Shown: positions 7,765 through 16,654 of the stretch, piece after piece
Position numbering within the stretch: the stretch's first letter is position 1
Layout: every line of letters begins with the position of its first letter
Assembly: GCF_031127875.1 (NCBI RefSeq)
Contig: NZ_JARXIA010000001.1
Coordinates: 895,124-959,123 of the forward strand
Direction of reading: 5' to 3'
DNA: 64,000 nt
From: Pelagicoccus sp. SDUM812005
GTDB lineage: Bacteria > Verrucomicrobiota > Verrucomicrobiia > Opitutales > Opitutaceae
Position numbers and translations under genes: made by a program
Notes under the pieces: generated by a model
Databases searched by the model: none
What the model saw: only the letters and a program-made list of their open reading frames with translations
What the model was told of the DNA's origin: nothing

Positions 7765-8589
7765 CTATTCCACGGGCCAGCCGAGGCGGGTGAACTCGGC
7801 GTGGGTGTGGGTCATGACGTTTTGGAAGGTGTCGATCCAGAAGCGGTCTTGGTTGGCTGCGAGGTAGTCGAGTATTTCTTGGTGTAGTTGGGAGTCGGTT
7901 ACAAGGTAGTCGCCGCCGACGCCGTGGTTCAGGAGGATGGCGACGGTGCCGTTTTCGTAGCAGTCTTCCAAATACGCGATCGTCTGGGCGAAGTCGTGGG
8001 AGGAGAGGTCGAAGGCGGGGGTGTTGTTGAAGTCCAGTTCCCGCATGGATTGGAGCTGGGGCGATACGCCGCGAGAGGCGAGGTAGAGCTCTTGGGTGAC
8101 GGGTAGGAAGGAGTGGCTGCCGTTGGCGACGGCGGTGTCGCCGCAGGGGTAGGCGAAGGTGCGGGTGGTTTTGCCGTCGATGGCGTTGAGCAGGGTGTTG
8201 GTGAGCTGGAGCTCGCTGCGGACGCGTTCGATGGTGTAGTGGTCGAGGTTGCGTTCGTCGCTTACCCAATCGCGTCCGGGGAGGCCTTGGCGGCAGGGGT
8301 GGACGAGGGAGTGGCTGGCTAGCTCGTGCCCGGCGGCGGCTACGGCTCGCCATTCGGACAAGCGGTTTTCCATGGTATCGGCTTTGGCCTGCAGGAAGAA
8401 GGTGCCCTTGAGGCCGGCGGCTTGAAGCTGGGGAAAGGCGATGTCGAGCTGGGAGGGCAGGGAGTCGTCGTAGGTGAGGCAGACGGCGGCTTGGGCGCCA
8501 TGGGGCCACTGGAAGCCGGTTTCGGCGGGAGAGATGCTTGGGGCGAAGAGCAGAACGAGCAGGGCGAGGATGCGTGGGGCTGGGTGCAT
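7765..8589 (-). CDS. secreted polysaccharide deacetylase-family protein
   Basis: A 274-aa NodB-fold carbohydrate esterase family 4-type protein. The start chosen is the ATG at 8587-8589, which gives a clear signal peptide (ILALLVLLFAPSISPAET). Motifs include LTYDD (metal-binding Asp pair), HSLVHPC (H-x3-H), FAYPCGDT and a late LLNHGVGG. It would remove acetyl or related groups from an extracellular glycan in the periplasm or outside the cell. No neighbouring gene points to a substrate. Confidence 0.82.
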   Translation of the reverse strand: MHPAPRILALLVLLFAPSISPAETGFQWPHGAQAAVCLTYDDSLPSQLDIAFPQLQAAGLKGTFFLQAKADTMENRLSEWRAVAAAGHELASHSLVHPCRQGLPGRDWVSDERNLDHYTIERVRSELQLTNTLLNAIDGKTTRTFAYPCGDTAVANGSHSFLPVTQELYLASRGVSPQLQSMRELDFNNTPAFDLSSHDFAQTIAYLEDCYENGTVAILLNHGVGGDYLVTDSQLHQEILDYLAANQDRFWIDTFQNVMTHTHAEFTRLGWPVE

Positions 8590-8726
8590 GCTGGGAGTTC
8601 TAGGCGTTTCGCTGGCCCGGGACAACGTGGGAGTTCGCGGAAAAGCGCCCTTGCTATTGAACGCAAGGGCGGCGGTGGTGAGCTCTGCCTGTGGCAGGCA
8701 GAGGCGGCGAGATTCTCGTTAGGCCT

Positions 8727-9764
8727 TTAGTTGCTCTGGGGGGTGGAATGGGCGACGAGGAACTGCAGGTAGGGAGTGATGAAGCGGTCGAAGGCTTCTA
8801 TGTGGGGAAGGTGGCCGATGCCGGGAAGTTCCACGAGTTGGGAGTTGGGAATGGCGTCTTGGGTGGTTTGGCCGAGTTTGGAGTAGTCGCCGAGCTTGGC
8901 TCGTTCTTGGGCGGTAACGGCGTCCTTGCCGAGGGCGGTACGGTCGCGTTGGCCGATGACGAGCAGGGTGGGCATTTGCAGTTTGGGAAATTCGTAGACG
9001 ACTGGCTGTGTGAAGATCATGTCGTAGGTGAGGGCTTGGTTCCAGGCCATGCGGGCGTAGTCGGGGCTGTCGAGGTAGCTGGCGAGCTGCTGGACCCAGG
9101 GGTCGTAGGCGGGCTTCCATTTGCCGTCGTAGTAGGAATTGAGTTGGTAGGCCTTGATCTTTTCGGCGGTCTTGCCGAGCTCTTGCTGGTACCAGGCTTC
9201 GACGGGTCGGTAGGGCACGCCGAGGGCTTTCCAGTCTTCGAGGCCGATGGGGTTGAGCAGGGTGAGCGTTTCGGTGAACTCCGGGTACATGAGGGCGAAG
9301 CGGGTGGCCAGCATGCCGCCCATGGAGTGCCCGAGGATGTGGGCGCTGTCGATTTCGAGCGATTGGAGCAGTCCCATGGTGTTGATGGCGAGCTGCTGGA
9401 AGGTGTAGTGGTAGTGTTCCGGCTTGGTGGACTTTCCGAAGCCGATCTGGTCCGGCATGATGACGCGGAAACCTTGTTCGCTCAAGGCGGTAGCGGTTTC
9501 CTGGAAGTAGGATCCGGAGAAGTTCTTGCCGTGGAGGAGGACGACGGTTTCGCCGTTGGACGCATTCTCGGGAAAGAGGTCCATGTAGACCATCTCGTGG
9601 TTTTCGAGCTGGCTCTCGAATTGGTAGGTGTATTCAGGGAATGGATATTCCCAGTCTTCGAGACGGAGCTTGGATTCCTGGGCTTGGGCCGAGGAGACGG
9701 CGAAAGCGGCGGCTAGGCTCAGGAGTCCGGCTAGTTTAACGAGGGGGAAAGTGGCTGGTTTCAT
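8727..9764 (-). CDS. secreted alpha/beta hydrolase
   Basis: A 345-aa alpha/beta-hydrolase fold protein with a signal peptide (LAGLLSLAAAFAVSSAQAQ) when started at the ATG 9762-9764. The oxyanion strand VVLLHGKNFSG, nucleophile elbow LGHSMGGML (Ser), acid in VIGQRDRTAL and His in PGIGHLPHIEAF form a complete catalytic triad. Close relatives are variously annotated as esterases, epoxide hydrolases or haloalkane dehalogenase-like; the substrate is unknown. The region upstream carries the intergenic palindromic repeats. Confidence 0.82.
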   Translation of the reverse strand: MKPATFPLVKLAGLLSLAAAFAVSSAQAQESKLRLEDWEYPFPEYTYQFESQLENHEMVYMDLFPENASNGETVVLLHGKNFSGSYFQETATALSEQGFRVIMPDQIGFGKSTKPEHYHYTFQQLAINTMGLLQSLEIDSAHILGHSMGGMLATRFALMYPEFTETLTLLNPIGLEDWKALGVPYRPVEAWYQQELGKTAEKIKAYQLNSYYDGKWKPAYDPWVQQLASYLDSPDYARMAWNQALTYDMIFTQPVVYEFPKLQMPTLLVIGQRDRTALGKDAVTAQERAKLGDYSKLGQTTQDAIPNSQLVELPGIGHLPHIEAFDRFITPYLQFLVAHSTPQSN

Positions 9765-9883
9765 GCAAGGGTTTACGAATCGAAGCGGGGCTTGGATGCG
9801 ATTTAGCGTCGGCCTTTGGCGGCTTGGGAAGGGGATGAAGCAAAAAAAAGGTTCATCACCAAAAGGAGTCGGATAGCCGCTTA

Positions 9884-9915
9884 CCTGTAGGTCCGTCGCT
9901 TGCGACGTGCCACAG
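9884..9915. repeat. REP-like palindromic intergenic element, copy A
   Basis: A short element with perfect stem core CGTCGC-TT-GCGACG (9894-9907) bounded by CCTGTAGG and CCACAG. It resembles in layout the elements at 9932-9966 and 32170-32204. Confidence 0.45.
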
Positions 9916-9931
9916 ATCCCTGCTCTAATAT

Positions 9932-9966
9932 CCTGCATTGCGGCGTGGCGCGAGCGCCAGCCCTAC
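9932..9966. repeat. REP-like palindromic intergenic element, copy B
   Basis: The core TGGCGC-GA-GCGCCA (9946-9959) lies in the context TGCGGCG...GCCCTACA. Nearly the same sequence occurs at 32170-32204, but with a compensatory change on both stem arms, which supports a selected or mobile hairpin element. Confidence 0.6.
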
Positions 9967-10000
9967 ACTCGAGAGCGTCTCCCCGCAAAATGGGGATGAA

Positions 10001-10036
10001 GCAAAAAAAAAGCGGACCGCTGTGAGGCGGTCCGCT
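10001..10036 (-). terminator. intrinsic terminator of the sulfite reductase gene
   Basis: Perfect 10-bp stem AGCGGACCGC / GCGGTCCGCT (10011-10020 and 10027-10036) with a 6-nt loop. On the minus strand it is followed by nine T residues. Confidence 0.9.
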
Positions 10037-10070
10037 GGGGAAATGGGAATCGTGACGTCTGTGGCTCCTG

Positions 10071-11771
10071 CTAGTCTTGGCCGACGGTGTACTTGCTCGG
10101 AGGCGTGACGACGCCGGTGCGTACGCAGAAGTCGCCGAAGCCTTCGCCTTCCTGGCGCTCCTTGGCGTAGGCCTTGAGGTGCGGTTCCACGGAGGGGACG
10201 ATTTCCTCGGCCTTGATGCTTTCCTTGTAGAGGGTGTTGAGTCGCATGCCGTTGTAGGCGGCGCCGAGGTAGAGGTTGTACTTGCCGGGAGCCTTGCCGA
10301 TAAGTCCGATTTCGGCGAGGTAGGGGCGAGCGCAGCCGTTCGGGCAACCGGTCATGCGGATGCTGATGGAGTCGTCGGTGAGGCCCGCTTCGTCGAGGAC
10401 CTTCTCGAACTCGTCGAGCAGCTCCGGGATGAAGCGTTCGGACTCGGAGAGGGCGAGGCCACAGGTCGGCAGGGCTGGGCAGGACATGGCGTTCTTGCGC
10501 AGGCCGGAGAGCTTCTCGGGGCCGGCGACGCCGTTGTCGTCGAGAATTTTCTGGATGGCAGCCTTATCCGCTTCGTCGATCCCGCAGAAGGCCAGGTTCT
10601 GGGTGGGAGTGAGGCGGATGTCGCCCTTGTGGATCTTGGCGATCTCGCGGAAGGCGGTGCGCAGGTTGACGCCGTCCTTGTCGACGATGCGGCCGGAGGC
10701 GACGAACTGCACGTAGTACCACTTGCCGTTGATGTCTTGGTTCCAGCCGTAGTCGTCCTCGATGGTGGTGAACTCGAAGGGCTTGGCTTCGCCGAGGGCG
10801 AAACCGGTGCGCTTCTCGACCTCGGCCTTGAAGGCGGCGAGTCCCATGCGGTCGATGGTGTACTTGAGGCGGGCGTTTTTGCGGTCGACGCGGTTGCCGT
10901 GGTCGCGTTGGGCGAGCACGACGGCTTCGGCGACTTGGTTGACTTGGTCGGGGGTGCAGAAGCCCATGACGTCGCCGACGCGCGGGTAGGTGGCTTCGTT
11001 GCCGTGGGTGGTGCCGAGTCCGCCGCCGACGGTGACGTTGAAGCCGAGCAGCTTTTCGCCTTCGAAGATGGCGATGTAGCCGAGGTCTTGGGAGAATACG
11101 TCGATGTCGTTGGTGGGCGGGATGGCTACGCCGATCTTGAACTTGCGAGGCAAGTAGGTCTTGCCGTAGATGGGTTCCTCTTCGACTTCGCCGGAGTACT
11201 TCTCGCCGTCGATGAAGATTTCGCGGTAGGCCTTGCCCTTGGGCAGCAGGTGGAGGGAAATGTTCTTGGCGATCTCGTAGACCTTGGCGTGGGCGTGGGT
11301 CTTCTTGAAATCGGGCTGGCACATGACGTTGCGGTTGATGTCGCCGCAAGCTCCGATGGAGTCCATGAGGACCTTGTCCATGTTGCGGATGACGTTTCGC
11401 AAGTTGCCTTTGAGAAGGCCGTGCAGCTGGTAGGTTTGACGGGTGGTGAGGCGGATGGTGTGGTTTCCGTAGTCGGTGGAAAGCTGGTCCATCATGAGGT
11501 ACTGCTCGGGGGAGCAGACTCCGCCCGGCAGGCGTACGCGAAGCATGAAGGAAAATGCTTTTTCGAGCTTCTTGGCCCGGCGCTCGCCGCGGATGTCGCG
11601 GTCGTCCTGCACGTACATGCCGTGGAACTTGGTCAATTGCCCGGAATCGTCGGTAATGCCAGCGGTGCTGTTGTCGGCCAACTCTTCCATTAGGTTGCCG
11701 CGGAGATTGTTGCTCTCCTCTTTAAGGTACTCGTTCTTGGCGAGCTTTGGTGTCGCGTCTGCGGAACTCAT
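10071..11771 (-). CDS. cysI: sulfite reductase hemoprotein (beta) subunit
   Basis: A 566-aa siroheme/[4Fe-4S] sulfite reductase that reduces sulfite to sulfide in assimilatory sulfate reduction. The typical arrangement of two ferredoxin-like half domains and two NIR/SIR domains is visible; the cluster cysteines are in SCPALPTCGLALSESER and MTGCPNGCARPY. RLTTRQTYQLHG and NRNVMCQPD are further family signatures. No flavoprotein subunit (cysJ) lies next to it, so the electron donor is encoded elsewhere or is ferredoxin. The sulfate-activating genes cysD and cysN are at 61-63 kb. A strong terminator follows. Confidence 0.93.
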   Translation of the reverse strand: MSSADATPKLAKNEYLKEESNNLRGNLMEELADNSTAGITDDSGQLTKFHGMYVQDDRDIRGERRAKKLEKAFSFMLRVRLPGGVCSPEQYLMMDQLSTDYGNHTIRLTTRQTYQLHGLLKGNLRNVIRNMDKVLMDSIGACGDINRNVMCQPDFKKTHAHAKVYEIAKNISLHLLPKGKAYREIFIDGEKYSGEVEEEPIYGKTYLPRKFKIGVAIPPTNDIDVFSQDLGYIAIFEGEKLLGFNVTVGGGLGTTHGNEATYPRVGDVMGFCTPDQVNQVAEAVVLAQRDHGNRVDRKNARLKYTIDRMGLAAFKAEVEKRTGFALGEAKPFEFTTIEDDYGWNQDINGKWYYVQFVASGRIVDKDGVNLRTAFREIAKIHKGDIRLTPTQNLAFCGIDEADKAAIQKILDDNGVAGPEKLSGLRKNAMSCPALPTCGLALSESERFIPELLDEFEKVLDEAGLTDDSISIRMTGCPNGCARPYLAEIGLIGKAPGKYNLYLGAAYNGMRLNTLYKESIKAEEIVPSVEPHLKAYAKERQEGEGFGDFCVRTGVVTPPSKYTVGQD

Positions 11772-11993
11772 GATTCGCGCGGTTCTAGGTTCGAGGGCTT
11801 AGATGGCAAGTTAATTGCCTTGCTTCTCTCTTAATAGTGCGTGCTTGCAGGCCCTTTTCCTTGGACGAAGGGAAGGCTGTTTCGGCTGCGTGGGAAGCGG
11901 GCGAGCGATCGAGATGCCGTCGCCTGCGAGGTGCGAAAGGGTAGCAGCGACGGGGCGGAGGCGCGCGATTTGCCTAGGGCGTCGGACGGTTGC

Positions 11994-12860
11994 TTATTCG
12001 TCGGCGAGCTTGTATTCCTCGAGGCGGATGGAGGCGTTGCCGACGGAGGTTTTCACGTCGAAGCGCACGGGGATGCGGCGTTCGTCGGTGGTGATCCAGA
12101 CGGCCATTTTTCCGCCTTCGCGGAAAACTTTGCTGACGGGAAAGGAGCTGATGGGTTCGAGGCGGAAGCATTCGACCTCGCCGATATCGGTGTCGAGTTC
12201 CTCGATTTCCATGACTTGCAGGACGGCGTAGTAGAATTTCCCCTTGGTGCTGACGAAGATGGGATAGGTCCCGCCGACGGCGAGGTCCATGCCGCGGAGC
12301 TGGAGGAAGGCGGAGGAGTAGTCGACGGGGCAATCGTAGGGCAGCTCGCGGATGTGGCTGTACTCGGGCTCGAGGATGTCCTCGTAGTTCATGAGGTCGC
12401 GTTCGAAGTCGAAGAGGGTGACGGTGGAGCTCTCTTCGGAGCGGACCTTGCCTTTGGTCTCGTTGCGGAGCATGCGCCAATTTTCGGCGTCGAGGAAGGT
12501 GGTGGCGACCAGGGTCATCGGGTAGAATTTCCGAATCATGCCGGCGGAGGCGGTTTCGGTTTTTACGATGAGGGCAGGCTGGTCGGGATCGTCGCTTTCC
12601 TCGGTGGAGAAGGCGATGCGTCCGGCTTTGCGAAACCAACCCCATTGGGCGCGGTACTCGAAGGATTCGCCGGCCTTGAAGCCGCGTCCACGGACTTCTG
12701 CGGAGGGGAATTCGACCTCGGGCCAGTCTAGGTTGTCTTCCTGGCGAAGCTTGGGATCGTCCTCGAAGGCGTCGTTGCCGAATCCGGCGTGGAGGTTTGG
12801 GGGAGCTGCGAGCAGGAGCAGGCTGGCGGCTAGGAGGAGCGGGCTGAAATTCTTGAACAT
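11994..12860 (-). CDS. DUF3108 domain-containing exported protein
   Basis: A 288-aa protein started at the ATG 12858-12860, giving a signal peptide (SPLLLAASLLLLAAPPNLHA). Most of the mature part matches the DUF3108 pattern, beginning GESFEYRAQWGWFRKAGRIAF and ending with ITTDERRIPVRFDVKTSVG. Members are periplasmic beta-rich proteins of unknown function. Its start lies about 80 nt from the end of the exonuclease fusion gene, so the two might be co-transcribed. Confidence 0.8.
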   Translation of the reverse strand: MFKNFSPLLLAASLLLLAAPPNLHAGFGNDAFEDDPKLRQEDNLDWPEVEFPSAEVRGRGFKAGESFEYRAQWGWFRKAGRIAFSTEESDDPDQPALIVKTETASAGMIRKFYPMTLVATTFLDAENWRMLRNETKGKVRSEESSTVTLFDFERDLMNYEDILEPEYSHIRELPYDCPVDYSSAFLQLRGMDLAVGGTYPIFVSTKGKFYYAVLQVMEIEELDTDIGEVECFRLEPISSFPVSKVFREGGKMAVWITTDERRIPVRFDVKTSVGNASIRLEEYKLADE

Positions 12861-12939
12861 GGTTCGGCTGTTGGAGAGACGGATTGTCCGAGGATTTTTG
12901 ATGCCTGCGGTGTGGGGGAGTTCCACGCTTTCTGCAAGC

Positions 12940-15228
12940 CTAGTCGCAGGGCTTGGCGGGGAGCCTTAGCCAGGACGGTGATTTGCTCAAGGGGTTGTAG
13001 GGGCTTTGGGAGTCCTTGAATACGAGGCCGGCGTTTCCGGCGCGGGCGGCTTGGGCGAGGGCGGCTTCGACTTGGTCGGCTCCGAGCAGCGGCAGGACGG
13101 GGGTAATGCGGATCTTCGGGGTGACGGAAAAGGTGTCGAGAAGCTGGCGCCGTTGCTCGAGGGGGCGGTCCAGCAGGTCTTCTCCGGCGAGGGAAAGCAG
13201 GTCGAAGAGCCAGAGCATCACGGGAACTTCCTCGCCGAGGAAGAGTTCTTCCGCTTTGCGGTTGAGGCGTTTGTCCAGCTCGGCTCGCGGCAGCGGCTTT
13301 TCGTAGCCCCACGGCACGACGACGGCGTCGCAAATGAAGTGTTGGGGAATCTTGCGGGCTTCGTCCACGAACTCGGGAAAGAGGTGGGTGACGCGTTCGC
13401 CCTTGCGGTCGTAGAGGTCGACGTGCTCGCGGTCCTTGTGGATCTGGCAGCGGATGCCGTCGTGCTCTTGCTCGGCCCAAAGCGAGAGCCCTTGCTTTTC
13501 GATGACCGCTTCGGGGGTAGGCTCCGTTTGTGCGGGCATCGGCAGGATCGGCTGGAAAGGCTGGATGCGGATGCTTGCCAGCTCGTTTCGCGCGGCGGCT
13601 TGGGAGACGGAGGCAAGGCAGGCGCTGCGCAGGTAGGCGGCCTCCACGGTGTCGGCGTCGAGCTGGTAGCGGTTTGCGATGGCTTGGCAGAGGAGCGTCG
13701 AGTCGAGCCCGCACGGGGAATTGCCGCAGAGGTAGTCGAAGAAGTAGCAGCCTTCGACGGGGGAAAGCTTGCGGAACTGTTCGCTGAGCAGGGACTGCTT
13801 GAAGATGGGATTCGGGGCGGAGCTCAGCGTTTTGAGGAAGGAGACGAGCTGCGAAAGCGTACGGCTGGGGTTGGCTGGGTTTTGGTTGAAAAGGACGCGA
13901 GCCACTTTTCGGTTGTCGCGAAAATCGTGATACAGGCTCTTGAACTTGGCCTCAGTGGAGCCGGTTGCGAAGATGAGGCTTTGCTTGACGAGTTTGGGCG
14001 GCAGTTCGTTGAGGACGGTGGGGCTGGGCCTATCCAGCAAGGAGAGGGCGTGGGCGACGTTGTCGCTGTCGAGCGGGGCCAGGAGGGCGTCCAGGTTTTC
14101 TAGCTTCCGTTGCAGGCTGTCGGTTTGGGCGAGCGCTTCGGCGGTTTCCGCGAGCCGCTGGAAGGAGTCGCTGGGAAGGGTTTCGGCGAGTGGCGTGGCT
14201 GGAGCGCTGGGCGTGCTCGCTGGGGCGTCGGGAGCGGGGGCGACGGCGTCGATGGCGAGTCCGAGCTGGTTTTCGCGGCCGAGGGCCCAAGCTTGGTAAC
14301 CCTGTTCCCGGAGGGTGGCGGCGAATTCCTTGGCGAAGCCGTGGACGGTGAATATTTCCTTGGGTTGGACCTTGGCGACGAAGTTCTGCAGGTCGAGGTA
14401 GTCGGCGTGGTCGGAGAGTGGGAAGGCTTTGTCGCACTGGTAGCGGTAGGTCGAGGACGGGTCGATGGCCCAGCCTGAGATCATCGCTGTCTTGGCATTA
14501 TGGATACTCTGGATCCATTCGGATTTCTTGGGGAGGGGCGGCGAGATTATGACCTTGCCGCTCTGGTTGCGGTGGTCGAAGGGGAGGTAGTTGGGGAACT
14601 TCCAGCCGAGCTTCTGGCAGGAGCGGGTGAGCTTGTGGGCTGCGGGATGCAGCATGACTTCGAAGCCTTGGTCGGTGAGCGACTTGAGGATGGCCTGGCT
14701 TTTGCCGAGGCTATAGCCGAAGAGTACGGGGCTGTGCCCGTTTTCTAGGGTTTCGCGGCAGAAGCGTACGATGTCGGCGTAGACTTCGTTTTCCGGGGGA
14801 AAGGTGTATCGAGGAAGTCCATACGTGGTTTCGATTACGAGGGTGTCGGCTGGAACGGGCTGGCAGGGTTCTGCGGATATTCCGGGGGTGAGCTTGAAGT
14901 CGCCGGTGTAGAGGAAGCTGCGACCGTCTTTTTCCAGCCAGAGCATGGCCGATCCGATGATGTGGCCTGCGGGGTAGAGGCAGGCTTTGACGCCCGGTTC
15001 CAGCTCGAAGGTTTCGCCGAACTCGCGAATGAGCCATTTCCGTTCGCCGGGGAGGCGTTGCTGGATGAGCTTGGCGGTGGGCGGGCTGCAGAGGATGCTC
15101 TGGTGCTTGCCCATGTGGTCGAAATGGGCGTGGGAAACGAAGGAGCGGGCGACGGGCTTGCGCGCGTCGAGGTGCCAGTCGAGCTCGGGAAGGTAGAGCC
15201 CGTTGCGTTGCTCGATTTGCCAGCCCAC
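12940..15228 (-). CDS. metallo-beta-lactamase/beta-CASP exonuclease fused to a degenerate ATP-dependent ligase domain
   Basis: A 762-aa fusion. Residues 1-325 are a 'ligase-associated DNA exonuclease' type metallo-beta-lactamase, with H33-x-H35-x-D37-H38, His89 and Asp110 intact. A Pro/Ala-rich linker (328-350) leads to a helical region like the ligase N-terminal domain (about 360-560) and an adenylation-like domain (575-762). The ligase active site is eroded: motif I K-x-D-G is EHDG (E588 in place of the nucleotidyl lysine), motif III reads ICDAVVVP without its Glu, motif IV is AGLVFK, and no OB domain follows. FDLLSLAGEDLLDRPL still shows the ancestry. It probably acts in DNA repair with a non-catalytic ligase-like module. 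Confidence 0.85.
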   Translation of the reverse strand: MGWQIEQRNGLYLPELDWHLDARKPVARSFVSHAHFDHMGKHQSILCSPPTAKLIQQRLPGERKWLIREFGETFELEPGVKACLYPAGHIIGSAMLWLEKDGRSFLYTGDFKLTPGISAEPCQPVPADTLVIETTYGLPRYTFPPENEVYADIVRFCRETLENGHSPVLFGYSLGKSQAILKSLTDQGFEVMLHPAAHKLTRSCQKLGWKFPNYLPFDHRNQSGKVIISPPLPKKSEWIQSIHNAKTAMISGWAIDPSSTYRYQCDKAFPLSDHADYLDLQNFVAKVQPKEIFTVHGFAKEFAATLREQGYQAWALGRENQLGLAIDAVAPAPDAPASTPSAPATPLAETLPSDSFQRLAETAEALAQTDSLQRKLENLDALLAPLDSDNVAHALSLLDRPSPTVLNELPPKLVKQSLIFATGSTEAKFKSLYHDFRDNRKVARVLFNQNPANPSRTLSQLVSFLKTLSSAPNPIFKQSLLSEQFRKLSPVEGCYFFDYLCGNSPCGLDSTLLCQAIANRYQLDADTVEAAYLRSACLASVSQAAARNELASIRIQPFQPILPMPAQTEPTPEAVIEKQGLSLWAEQEHDGIRCQIHKDREHVDLYDRKGERVTHLFPEFVDEARKIPQHFICDAVVVPWGYEKPLPRAELDKRLNRKAEELFLGEEVPVMLWLFDLLSLAGEDLLDRPLEQRRQLLDTFSVTPKIRITPVLPLLGADQVEAALAQAARAGNAGLVFKDSQSPYNPLSKSPSWLRLPAKPCD

Positions 15229-15265
15229 GGTGGAAAAGGTGATGCCTGTAGAAGTGGAGGCTAGC

Positions 15266-15685
15266 CTAGATCCCCTTGCGGTCGAGGCTGAGGCGTCCTG
15301 GTCCGATGAATACGAGGCCGAGCAGGGCTAGGGTCATCTGGAGGTGGGCGAGGAAGCTGAGCTGGAAGGAGGAAGCGGCGATGTGGTTGGCGAGGGCGAA
15401 ACCGACGATCACAGTTAGCAGCAGGGCGGTACCGCGGGTGAACATGCCGATGATGAGAAGGATGCCGCCGAGAAACTGGACGATTCCGGAAGCGAGCCCG
15501 GCGTATTCAAAAAAGTTGGCAGGCAGGCTGGCGATTGCGGCGCCTTCTCCGACGTCAGCCCATACGGTTCCGCCTCCGGTGAGGATGGGGTAACCGTGGA
15601 AGGCGAGCAAGGCGCCTACTCCGATGCGGAGAAGGAGGACGCCGATAAAGTCGAATTTGCTGAGGCCTGCGAGGGGAGATTTCAT
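15266..15685 (-). CDS. DoxX family membrane protein
   Basis: A 139-aa protein with four predicted transmembrane helices and the DoxX-type N-terminus (LLRIGVGALLAFHGYPILTGG). DoxX/DoxD-type proteins are small inner-membrane proteins linked to quinone or thiosulfate oxidation in some organisms and to redox stress in others. No partner gene defines the role here. Confidence 0.8.
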   Translation of the reverse strand: MKSPLAGLSKFDFIGVLLLRIGVGALLAFHGYPILTGGGTVWADVGEGAAIASLPANFFEYAGLASGIVQFLGGILLIIGMFTRGTALLLTVIVGFALANHIAASSFQLSFLAHLQMTLALLGLVFIGPGRLSLDRKGI

Positions 15686-15765
15686 TTTTGCGATCGAAAA
15701 GGGTCTTTGTTGCGAAGGATAAAAGCAGAGTCGGGCGGGAAGAGCAATGAGGGAGTTTTGCTTGT

Positions 15766-16617
15766 TCAGTCCTCGGGCTTCTCTTCGAGAATGCGGAGCT
15801 CGTGGAGTCGGGCAACGATTTCGGGCGGTAGCAGCGGGAGGATTTCGTTTTCGGTGGTTTGGTACTGGGCTGGGTAGGAGCTGGCAAGGGTTCCGGAGTT
15901 GGTCGAGTATCCGTTTTCTCGATCGGCGCGGCGTTCGTACATGATGCGTTTGCGGCCTTGGGGATCTAGCTGGGCCCAGATCTTGTACTGGGCTACTTCG
16001 GCGCCGAACTGGTGGAAATGGTTGTCGATTTGTTCTCCGGCGATCCGCTCGAGAGCGTTGAGTTTTTCCGAGCCGAATAAGGTTTCCATCTCCGAATAGA
16101 AGTTGTCGAGAATGCTCCCGCCTGTTTCGAGGAAGGGGTGGAGTTGGACGAGAAGGCTGCCGTCTTCTCGACTCGAAGTCTCGGAGTGTTTTATGCGTTC
16201 TTCGAGCAGGGCTTGCTTGGTATCGGCGAAGAGTTGATCGAGTCGACGTTTCTGAGCTGGATCGATGTCGAAGAGTTCGGCGGTTTCCTGTTTGATGGTG
16301 CCGTCGAAGAAATTTATGACGCGAATGTTCACGTCGACCGATGGGTGTTTTTCGAGCTCGACGAGCACTTCGAGTTTCTCTTCGAGGCTGAGCGGCGGAT
16401 TGTCGCTGTTGGCGGTTGCGAAGGAGGTGCCGGTTTGGGGTCGCGTCGAGGTGGGCATCGGAGAGGGCGAGGGGCGCGGCGCTGCGTCTGTGGTTGGGGG
16501 TAGGTTTTGCGGGGATGGGGCGGAGGGAAGGGTGAGCAGCTTGATCCCGAGCGCGGCGCTGAGGAGGAGCAGGCAGTAGAAGCCGATCGCGTAGAATCGA
16601 AGGGAACCGATTTGCAT
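15766..16617 (-). CDS. membrane-anchored protein of unknown function
   Basis: A 283-aa protein started at the ATG 16615-16617. One N-terminal transmembrane segment (FYAIGFYCLLLLSAALGIKL) is followed by a Pro/Ser/Thr-rich linker and a charged helical domain of about 200 residues (from about SLEEKLEVLVELEKH to the C-terminus). The frame is open further upstream, but that part is Pro/Ser-rich and lacks the leader. I do not recognise the family; a periplasmic location is inferred from the anchor. Confidence 0.6.
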   Translation of the reverse strand: MQIGSLRFYAIGFYCLLLLSAALGIKLLTLPSAPSPQNLPPTTDAAPRPSPSPMPTSTRPQTGTSFATANSDNPPLSLEEKLEVLVELEKHPSVDVNIRVINFFDGTIKQETAELFDIDPAQKRRLDQLFADTKQALLEERIKHSETSSREDGSLLVQLHPFLETGGSILDNFYSEMETLFGSEKLNALERIAGEQIDNHFHQFGAEVAQYKIWAQLDPQGRKRIMYERRADRENGYSTNSGTLASSYPAQYQTTENEILPLLPPEIVARLHELRILEEKPED

Positions 16618-16654
16618 GGGCGGGCAGCGAGTTGAGAGGGGGGCTTTGAGGAGG

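Larger units (their letters stand above)
9831..10010 (-). repeat. 19-nt direct repeat flanking two palindromic repeats
   Basis: GGGGATGAAGCAAAAAAAA occurs at 9831-9849 and again at 9992-10010. The second copy supplies the T-run (minus strand) of the sulfite reductase terminator. The two palindromic elements at 9884-9966 lie between the copies, so a local duplication or insertion probably created the arrangement. Confidence 0.6.

Noticed and set aside
7616..8509. Long minus-strand frame overlapping the deacetylase
   Set aside because: Arg/Pro-rich shadow frame in high-GC DNA; the deacetylase frame has clear motifs.
8691..9716. Long plus-strand frame over the alpha/beta hydrolase
   Set aside because: Gly/Val/Glu-rich antisense shadow without any domain; the hydrolase on the minus strand is complete.
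10077..11693. Plus-strand 538-codon frame over sulfite reductase
   Set aside because: Antisense shadow of a well-conserved gene.
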